Shown piece by piece: positions 55,455 to 64,000 of a DNA stretch of 64,000 nt. The stretch comes from Kingdonia uniflora. Its lineage: Eukaryota; Streptophyta; Magnoliopsida; Ranunculales; Circaeasteraceae. Each line of letters starts with the position of its first letter. Positions within the stretch are counted from its first letter, which is position 1. The stretch spans positions 322,501 through 386,500 of the forward strand of contig JACGCM010000655.1 of NCBI GenBank assembly GCA_014058105.1. Direction: 5' to 3'. Made by a program: the position numbers and the translations under genes. A model generated the notes under the pieces. The model was not told the origin of the DNA. It saw only the letters and a program-made list of their open reading frames with translations, and ran no database searches.

Positions 55455-55935
55455 CGCTTTTCAGTCGTAGCCTCTAAGACATAGCTCCTTTTTAAAGCGT
55501 TAGTTATATATTTAGCTCCGACTCTTTTAAACGTACGCAAGTCCGTTAAAAAACAGCTCTTTTTTTAGGATCCTTGGTTCTTTGTACGCAAGTCCATCGT
55601 CTTTTTTCCACAAAAAAAACACAGAACCGGTTTAGAAAGCTACCTTCTCTTCCGTTCCCCATCTTATTAGTAGATAACACCTTCTTCTCCTAACTCGCCT
55701 ATTTTTGTTGCTCCTTCTCTTCCGTTCAGAGTGACATCGGCGCTTTGCATGATAGAGAGGGAGGTTCAAATAGCCGTATAGAAAAGAATCCTCTGTCTTG
55801 CTTAGCTGATGAGTGCATCTGTCGCCAACTATTACTTGGCTATTCTTCTATAGCGGTTCCGTGGCTGGCCTACTGGCATCTTGACTTCGCCGATTGGGTC
55901 ATCACATCTTGACTCAAACAAGGGCTTTAAATAGA

Positions 55936-56745
55936 GGCCAACAGCACTCTCTCTTTCTCATCCCCAAAGCCACTCGCCTCTCCTTGGCTATTCCTTTACG
56001 TTCTAGACTGACACTGATAGAGACCGAGCGCTAGACCGGAGGAGGAGGAAGTTGCTAAAGCTCCGGTAACCCTAGAGGATCCTAAACTACAAAGAATCTG
56101 TTAGAGGTGGACACCGAAGGGAGGATCCTTAAAGACAAACAGCAGAGCATTGTAGTTTAGAGCGTACGCAAGTTTTCAAAAAAAGCCTTAGTAGTTTAGA
56201 GCATTAGTAGTTTAGAGCTTGCGCAAGCTTGCGCAAGCCTTAAAGAGTAGTTTAGAGGTGGACACCGTTTAGGTTGCTAAAGCTATCAGAAGCCGGACTT
56301 GCGTACGTTAAATAAGGACTAAGCCACTAGAGACTACCTAAGCAGAAGCAAAGCAATAGGACTCTTTTCGGGTTGGTTGACGTGCAAGGAAGCTATAGGT
56401 AAGGGTATCTAGTAAAGATAGCCAATGGGCACTTCCGATACACTACCTAGAGACTCTATGTCCCCCTAAAAAGGATAGACCAAGAAGACCCGAAGGAAGC
56501 TAAGGTAGGTCCAGACTAGAAGGAAGCCACGGAGGTAGAGAGATTTTTTAACAAACTTGCGTACGTTTAAAAATATACATTACGGGCTAAAGAAGGAATC
56601 AGAGCTATAGGGGACGGAGGGCAAGGGTAGTTTGGAGGGCTAGTTTTTTTTTTTGTTGGAGAGGCTACTATAATGGCTAAACATCTTGACTCAACCAGAG
56701 AGCGGCGGCCAACAGCACTCTCTCTTTCTCATCCCCAAAGCCACT
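55936..56745. repeat. 39-bp direct repeat 770 bp apart
   Basis: GGCCAACAGCACTCTCTCTT with TCTCATCCCCAAAGCCACT is identical at 55936-55974 and 56707-56745. ATCTTGACTCAA lies just upstream of each (about 55907 and 56680), so the shared block may have been longer. Confidence 0.95.
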
Positions 56746-58223
56746 GAACTCAAGATAAGAAAACTTCTTGCGGCCAAAGAAGAGCAGAGCCAAGGTGGTC
56801 CAGTAAAGGAAGTCAAGCGCGAGTCCAGAATGCCTGTGTCTTTTAAACCTACCCACGCAGCTATCAAGAAAGAAGGGTGCTTGGTCTTCAAGGATCCTTC
56901 CTATAACGACACTGCGAACCCACAGAGAGCCCAAAGGCGTCAGTCCCCTCTCTCCAGAGCCAGATCGACACCTTTCGGGTCAAAGAGAGAAGAGTAGTGC
57001 AAGCATGAGCATCTCCTTGCGTTCTTTCAGTCCTTACTCATTCTATGCATTCCAGGGGCTTTAAAAGGAGTGAAATAAGGGTAAAAGGTAGCCGTACGTA
57101 AGTTTCAAATAGCAACAAGTAGCGTCAGGGCCCTAACAGCTAGAAGAGGTGGGTGAAAATATAAGAATAGAAAATAGAGTAGAAAAGGATTCTTTTAGGT
57201 AGTTAGAAGGCCCCTAAACTGCTCTTTATTGCTCCTTTTGCTCTTTTTGAAGAGGTGGGAGCTAAAGTCTTTTCCAAAGACAAACCGGATGGCTCGCTTG
57301 TAGTTGTAGCTTTAGCAACCACAACTACCATAACTCCTTCTCTTTATTAACTACGGCTACCTTTTCTTTAGAAAAAAAAAGGATGTGTTGCATTGGTTGT
57401 TGTAGTTTAGAACCTCGATTTTGATTTTAGCATAAATAAAAGGTCTATCTTTCCAAAGCAAACAGCTAAACGCACTATAGGACTTTAGTAGTTTACTTGC
57501 GTACGGGGACCAATCTCTTCCTAAACAAAGCCTGTTTTTAAAATAGAAATAAAGAGGGTTTCTTTCGTAGTCCAGCGCGATGCCTTCGCTATAAAGAAAA
57601 GAGTAATGGTCCAAAAAAAAGCGATATCGCGGTTCTCTTTTAGCTTTAGCTTTAGTAGAGGCGAGGCTCTTTTTTTAGCGCCTGCTCTCTAAACTACTTC
57701 TGCTAGCTCTTGGTAAGGCTTCTAAACTACGCTTCAGTGAAGGTGCGAAAAAAAAACCCGGCATTGTCTTAGAAAAAAGGTGACTTGATTTGATCTTTAG
57801 GCGGTTGTTGACATTAAGTTGGCGACCTTGCAAAAGAAAAGAAAGAACTTCATACTTCAGACTCGGTTGAAGTCGTTGGCGACCTTGCAAAAGAAAAAGA
57901 AGGAACTTCATACCAACGAAAGAAAATCGGTTGACTCGGATTTGAAAAACAAAAAAAAGAAGTAGCCGGATGAAAGGCAGGATCCTTGCAAATAAAGGCC
58001 GCGGCTTCGTGAGGGAGAAAGGAAGGGGGTAGTAGATGATGCTTCTTTGGCCAGACTAGCCCCAGTTTCTTTTCGTTCTATTTTATTTCTACCCGCAGCT
58101 TTCAACCGGCCTGGTTGAAAGCCCTTGGCCGTAAGTTGTTGAGAGGAGAAGCTAAGGATCCTTCACGCACATTTCCAAACGACAGCTGCTTAGAATAGAA
58201 CCTAAGAGAGAGTAGTGTGTTTT

Positions 58224-58325
58224 AGAGAGCGTACCCTTAAATCATACTTTCCTTTAGGAACCTACCGCAGCTACTTAAACCTAAGAGAGCGTACCCTTAA
58301 ATCATACTTTCGGAACCTACCGCAG
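58224..58325. repeat. 28-bp plus 14-bp direct repeats
   Basis: AGAGAGCGTACCCTTAAATC with ATACTTTC occurs at 58224-58251 and 58284-58311. GGAACCTACCGCAG occurs at 58257-58270 and 58312-58325. They form a tandem duplication with a small deletion in one copy. Confidence 0.95.
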
Positions 58326-59568
58326 AGGCGCACGAATTGCATTAGTATCGTCAGTCTCAAGCAGTTAAGGAGGACTCTCATGAGAGGAAAAAGTAGTTAC
58401 AGGCTCCAGTTTCTCTCGTTTTTCTTGAAGTCCATCTCGAAAGTCCATCTTTGCCGTAAACTAAAGATTTCCGTCATCCCCGTCATTGTGCAAGGTTCTT
58501 AGGTGTCTTAATTAGGCTTTCTAATGTTTGGAACTAGGAGTGTGTTGCCGCTAAACTACTGGAACAAGGCTGCGGTACTCGGGCAGTGCTAGCTCTAAGT
58601 CGATAGTAAATGAAGAAAAGAGGCGCTTAGAAGCAATAGAACAGACCAGACCAGACCGAAACTAAGAACCCTACAGGTCAGATTCTCATAGGCAGTCCTA
58701 GCCCCAGTATCTGTCGTCTGGCCGCCTGTTCACCTTGTCTCGTGCCCTCTATCCCCTCACTCTTTTGAAAGAGAGATTGGGAAGGTAGCCGTACGCAAGT
58801 TTCAAGTATTAAAGAAAATTTCAAGTATTAAAGAGCATTAAAGAAAAGAGGATCCTAAACTACAGTAGTTTAGAGCCATTAGAGCCAGAAGAAGGAAGCC
58901 TTTCAAGTATTAAAGAAAAGAGGAGTTATGGTAGTTGTAGTTGTAGCTTTAGCAACTACAACTACAAGCGAGTTAGGAGATAAGACAAGCAGATTGAGTA
59001 GCCTAAGCGTAGTTTAGGGGTGTGTTTTAGACTTGCGTACGTTTAAAAGAGCTAAAGGAAAGAGTCATAGTCTTTCTAAAAAAATCCCCCTAACCCAACT
59101 TGCCCAACTTTCTCTTGTCTGGTCGTTGGCAAAAGAGATGAGGTAGCAGAAGGTATGAGCTGCTAGGCGAACGAAGCGTAGGTCTCATGGCTAACAGTTA
59201 GGCGAATAGACAGCAAAACCTGCTGACGGCATACTCATAGGCAGTCACTTTTTTTAGGGGTCATCACCCTCTTCTTCCGCATATGCTATCGACGTCCCCG
59301 GTTGTTTTCACATCCTTTGCGATCAAGATGCATCTATTCGTCGTCTCTAATGCTTCCTTCCTCCCGGTCGCTAGCATGCTATATGCCACTCGCTAGCTCA
59401 AGCCCTTAGGCCCCCCTTACCTATACCCCCTATAACCACTGAGTCAAGTAGGTTCAAGCTAAGAACGAAAGGTAGTTTGAAGGCACTCTCGCTTTTAAAA
59501 GGGATCCGCAGCATAGAAGATAGAACCAAACTCGATCCAAAGCACAGAGATAGCGCAACTTGTTTTTC

Positions 59569-59673
59569 TTCTTTGTCGTCGGCCGGTGCGATGTAGGAGG
59601 TCCAGCTAATCCAGTAGTACTTGGTTGTCTTCTTTGGCGTCGACCAGTGCGATGTAGGAGGTCCAGCTAATCC
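59569..59673. repeat. 44-bp direct repeat, two copies
   Basis: Copies 59569-59612 and 59630-59673 share GTGCGATGTAGGAGGTCCAG and CTAATCC with four substitutions upstream. Confidence 0.95.
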
Positions 59674-60403
59674 CGTAGGTTGTATGAGCTATGAGACGGA
59701 GGCTTTAGTGACATGGGCCGCCAGAAGCCAAAGGTGTGAGCCAGAGCCATCTCTTGCTATTACTATTACAAGGACAGAGCGTGTGCTGAAGCCAAAGAGG
59801 AACTCGGGCCATGTGCGTCGTAGTTTAGAAAGCCCGTAGGAAAAAAAAAGCGGAAGCGTATGCAAGTCTGAGGCGGAAGCTTAGGCAAGTAGAGGATTAC
59901 ACGAGTTGCTTTTTTTCTTCCTCTAACTACTTTTTGGCTTTGATCCTTGTTTTCTTGTACGCTCCAACCTTTCCTCCCTACTCTATAGTGTAGGAGAGGA
60001 CTACGAAATTTTCTTTTTTCACTGGCTCTACCTCTTTTTTACTAGTGCTCGCTTTAACCCGTAATGTATATTTTTAAACGTACGCAAGTCCAAAAGAAAG
60101 CCTTATTTTGAACACCGTACGCAAGTCGTCTTCTATTTAAAAGCACATACCTAGACTCTTACTACTCTCTATCTATCTATATAGATCTCACAAACCAACG
60201 CCTATATACTAGGTGTTGATACTAGGTGTGTGTTTTGTTTTTGTTTCTTCGTACGCAAGTTTCTTGTATAGACCAAGAGCTATTTGAGCCTTTGATATAG
60301 ACCAACTAGGAGCGCGAAAGAGGGGTTTTACCGGTATTTTGGAGCTAGGACAGGGAGACGCTTTGACACGTACGCAGGTAGTTGGGGTTGCCTTTTTTTT
60401 CGG

Positions 60404-60446
60404 GGGTAGGTCAAATGCTTCACACGAGGGTAGGTCAAATGCTTCA
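60404..60446. repeat. 19-bp direct repeat
   Basis: GGGTAGGTCAAATGCTTCA occurs at 60404-60422 and 60428-60446. Confidence 0.93.
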
Positions 60447-63400
60447 AGATAGCGACGTCGCTTCTAAAGCTACTCTAAAGAGTGGCTACGAGTGCAACAC
60501 CAGCGGAAAAGGCTTTGTTTAAAAAGCGAGGATCCTAGCATTTTAAAAGAAGAGCAAAAAAGCTTTGGTGGCTTCAAATCACCACTGCTACACGCGCAAC
60601 CGACATCAAGATAGCAATGAGAAGATCAAGCGGACCAACGAGAAACCTAGCTACGCAACCGACGCCTATTCCCCAGCAAGAAAGGGTCTTTAGACCTTTT
60701 CTTTCGCGGATGCATTGGAGCTACTTGTTACCCTACCTCTAAACTACTCTACCTAAGCAAAGGTGGAAGAAGACCAAGACCAGTAAAAGCCTTTGTCTCT
60801 TTCGTAGGCGTTGACTGGTCTTCTTGCAACGAACCTAGAAGAAGGACCCTAAGCTAGAAGAAGGACCCTAAGAATCAATCGCGCTAAACAATTCGGAAAA
60901 GCACTTGCTTTCTGGACCTTTTCCCTTGCCTAACCAATTAGACAGACCCACGAATTGTCTTTAGAATAGGATTTCCTACCATAGGCAGACCCACCCCTGC
61001 GGAACACACCCCTGAAGACCCACCAAAAAAAGAGTGGTAATGCCTGTGGGTCTTCATAGCTATTCAATACGTGAGCAAGACGTGGCTAGCTATTCAAGAC
61101 GTGAAAGTAAGCGCTAACTACTTTTTGGGACCACAAGTAGAGAGCCTTTGAATGGGCCTTACTGCAGGGCTTTAGTAGTTTGTAGTTTGGACTTGCGTAC
61201 GTTAAAAAGGGAATAAGTAGAACAACACGTCTTACCAAGGAGTGGCAACTTTTCAAAACTAGAGATGAGGGCATTGGGGTGAGTACTGTGAAGAGTGAGG
61301 ATAGGTCTAATTAAAGGGGGTGTGTTGTTGACGGCGCTAAGTAAGCAAAAAGAAAGAAAAAGAAACTCTTTATCTTTAGTCCGGCATAAAAAAAAGCAAG
61401 ATCTTCGTACGCAAGTTCGAGTTATGTCTTTATTCCACGCAATAGGGCAGAAAGAAAATTGCTTTCTTTTGACTCCACTTCCCTTTTTCCTCCGTGAGTC
61501 GGCGAAGCTCCGTAGCGACAGAGCCAACCTAGCGTAGCGGTCAAGCAGCGACAAGCGACTAATGTAAAGGCCACCTGTCTAGTCTTTTGAGGAAATAGCA
61601 GCCGATTTTCCGTGTACGTTATTTTTGATGACTAGCCTAGGAAAAAAAAACCCATTGGTCCTAGTTACTCGCTATGTCGTTCTTACTCGCAAAGACATAA
61701 CAGGTTTTTGGGGTTCTTTTAAAGCTATCTAAGGCTCCTGCTTTAAAAAGGATCCTCATCAGTTCCAGCTGTCTTAGGATTGGCTAGCCTAGTGCTGTAG
61801 AGCTCCCTAGGCCTGCATAAACTGGTCACTCAATGCTTTTTCTTACTCGCTATAAGGACCAACTAGTCGCTAAAGAAAAAACGGTAGTTTAGGAAAAGAC
61901 ACCTTCTATATACAGTAGTTTGGAAGCACACTTGGCTTTTATCTTTAGTGAGATCTTGAGTAAAGTTCTGATGGGGTAGTTGTAGTTAGGGGTGCTATTT
62001 TGCTTTTCTACGTTCCTAAACTACAACTACCTCCGCCACTTCTTGTACCAACCTTCGGTTTGTATTCGACGTGTGCTGCCTGTGTTTAAGCCCTCCTTTC
62101 AGTAGTGCTTTTAGGTCCAAATTGGTCTGGTCATCAAATCCGTACCTTTAGGTGTTGGTTCCTGAATCTGGTTCCTATGGCTTCTTTAGCTTAGTGTTTT
62201 CTTTCATATAATCACCTACTGCTTAAAAAAACCCCCTCTGTTTGAATTGTAATCGTGCTTTCCCACGCCCAGACTTCGTTCAGGGCTTTACCTATTTAAT
62301 ACCTCGCTCTCTTCGTGTCTCTAAACTACGTCTTGCGTATCCCCTTTGGTCTGATCCGCTTCTTTTCTTTCTTTCTCTTTCTTTCTCGCTCTACTCACCT
62401 CTTGTCTATACGCTCTCTTTCTCTAAGTCAGTAATAAGGAAAAGACCCACCGCTACGCTTCGTGCATTGTATCTACCTCTAAACTACTCTACTGATGAAC
62501 AGTAGAACGTACTGTTTTTTTTCTACCGGGCCTGTAAAAAAATCCTCATAGCCTAGCAAGGCATAAAAAAAAAGCCAGCGCAAGGTTTCACTAAAGAGAA
62601 AAGCGGTTCACGAGGATACACGAAAAGTCATGAAACCATGACCTTATACCACGCATCAGAAAACCGTCCCTTAATCTATACTAATGAAGAACAAACGCAT
62701 GCAGCACCTGCATACGCTGCCCTCAGAAAGCTGGAGAGAGCCAATTCTCCTATGACACACAGCAAGTCTGCAAACCATCGCTATACCCCCAGCAAAATGA
62801 CCATAGCCCTAGCAACGTAAAAAGGGGATTTAGCGGTTATCTTGCAAAGCCACCTGAAAAACAGCCAAATGCTTGTTCTTGGATTTCATAGGTCCAAAAG
62901 TTATCATTTTTTGAAAATAAGGAAAAAAGACAAGAAAGATAAGAGTGAGGAAACAACCCCATCCTTCTAAGCTAAACTAGCTAAGAGCATTAGGAAGCAT
63001 ACCCTCAAAAAAAAACACCCCTCTCACCCAATCCAAACTCAAGCTTTCACTACAGAGAAAGGCCTTCTCCGTTGACATAAAACATGCACAAAATGACATA
63101 GGAACAAGGTAAGGAAAGCTAAGGTAAGCTAAGGAAAGGTAAGCTAAGCAATCCTAACCCTACCACCGTCGATGGGTTTTAGCACGTGGTTTCGCTAAGC
63201 TAAAACACCAACAAAGAAAACCGCGAACACCTTCTGAGCAGTAGTTAGAAAACACGCGTTTTTTTTTGCACGTCAGTTGTTTGGGGCTAGGCTACGGGCA
63301 CCGCACATGAACACGAACACGCAACACGCACCGCACACGCAACACAAACACACGAACACAACTACAACTACGTCTGCTTTTTTTGGCAAGCGCCAGTGTT

Positions 63401-63830
63401 AGAAGTTAGAACGAAAGTTTCGCTTAACTCCACTTCTAGAGTAGCTTTTCTTCCGTGTGAAGAAGACGACGTGCCAGTGTCAGTCAGCGAGTATAGTCGC
63501 CAACGAAGGAAAAGGAAGAAGGAAAAGAAGACGCCGTGCAAGTCTCATAGTCCAGCCATTTTAAAAAGGAAAAGAATTGGAAAAGACTTAGAGAGCGAGT
63601 TTCCGCCAACGTGTGAAGAAGCCTACGTGCGAGTCTCTCAGCAACCCTCCAGCCATTTAAAATGTGAAGAAGCCTACGTGCGAGTGTCAGTCAGCTAAGG
63701 AAGGTAGTTTAGGAAAATAATTGGAAAAGACTTAGAGAGCGGGTTAAGCCTCCAACTACTTCCTTGCGAGTTGAGAAGAAGACGACGTGCCAGTCTCGGT
63801 CAGCCAAAAGGAAAAGGTAGTTTGAAGACG

Positions 63831-63931
63831 ACGTGCGAGTTAAGCCTCCAACTACTTCCTAAAAAAAGAGTAACGAAAGAAAAGAAGAAAACGTGCGAGT
63901 TAAGCCTCCAACTACTTCCTAAAAAAAGAGT
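63831..63931. repeat. 41-bp direct repeat, two full copies and fragments
   Basis: ACGTGCGAGTTAAGCCTCC, AACTACTTCCT and AAAAAAAGAGT occur at 63831-63871 and 63891-63931. A partial copy lies at 63745-63766. Related ACGTGCGAGT and ACGTGCCAGT phrases appear at 63469, 63627, 63677 and 63785. The GGAGGCTT/AAGCCTCCAACTAC part resembles the AAACTAC words. Confidence 0.9.
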
Positions 63932-64000
63932 TGACTAGTTGATGCCCCCTTCGCCGAAATGGCTGTAGTGGCCTATTTTCCTTAGTACAGGTTAGGCTTT

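Larger units (their letters stand above)
55455..64000. other. Gene-free region to the window end
   Basis: No gene recognised. Words are frequent at 55500-56330 and 58780-59060 and sparse elsewhere. From about 62580 to 63360 the sequence is A- and C-rich with AAGCTAAGG and CACGCAACACA runs. From 63400 to 63940 it is a mosaic of ACGTGCGAGT repeats. ORFs of up to 103 codons here (56686-56997, 58215-58502 and 63396-63698) are either repetitive or featureless. Confidence 0.6.

Overview
The window looks like part of a large plant mitochondrial genome, most likely from a seed plant; I lean towards a gymnosperm but cannot prove it. The evidence is one recognisable gene block, rpl2-rps19-rps3, in the order inherited from the bacterial S10 ribosomal operon. 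All three proteins have plant-mitochondrial features. rpl2 and rps3 are interrupted by group II introns, each with a recognisable domain V, and the rps3 intron sits exactly after nucleotide 74 of the reading frame, the position known from land plants. I found no rRNA gene, convincing tRNA gene, plastid gene or transposase. About 3 kb of 64 kb is recognisable coding sequence.

Layout: 1-7006 is gene-free and repeat-rich. rpl2 exon 1 is at 7007-7399, its 6.6 kb intron at 7400-14002 and exon 2 at 14003-14590. rps19 (14587-14892) overlaps the end of rpl2 by 4 bases. rps3 exon 1 (14904-14977, apparently starting with TTG) follows after 11 bases. Its intron runs to about 18491 and exon 2 to 20349. 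rpl16, which normally overlaps or follows rps3 in plants, is not visible. From 20350 to 64000 I see no gene I can name. There are several unidentified ORFs and a fragmented minus-strand reading frame (29275-29757) that reads like decayed protein-coding sequence.

The dominant feature is a vocabulary of short, mostly palindromic repeat words scattered on both strands: ACTTGCGTACG (about 100 copies counted by eye in the first 32 kb alone), GTAGTTTAGGA/TCCTAAACTAC around a BamHI site, TAGTTTGTAGTTTGGA, CCGTAATGTATATTTTAGG, GGATTTGTCTATAGA and TTGCGCAAGC. They join into longer composites of 35 to 58 bp that recur almost unchanged. The words have filled both introns and entered coding sequence: the interior and C-terminus of rps3, and probably the N-terminal part of rps19. 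Many local tandem duplications of 20 to 60 bp add to the expansion. The first word has no stop codon in any of its six frames, so it can enter genes in frame and also creates many spurious ORFs.

The three ribosomal proteins would all serve the mitochondrial ribosome and are probably co-transcribed. Expression would need removal of two oversized introns, and in rps3 a non-ATG start. The genes may be functional, since all reading frames are intact, but transcript evidence would be needed.
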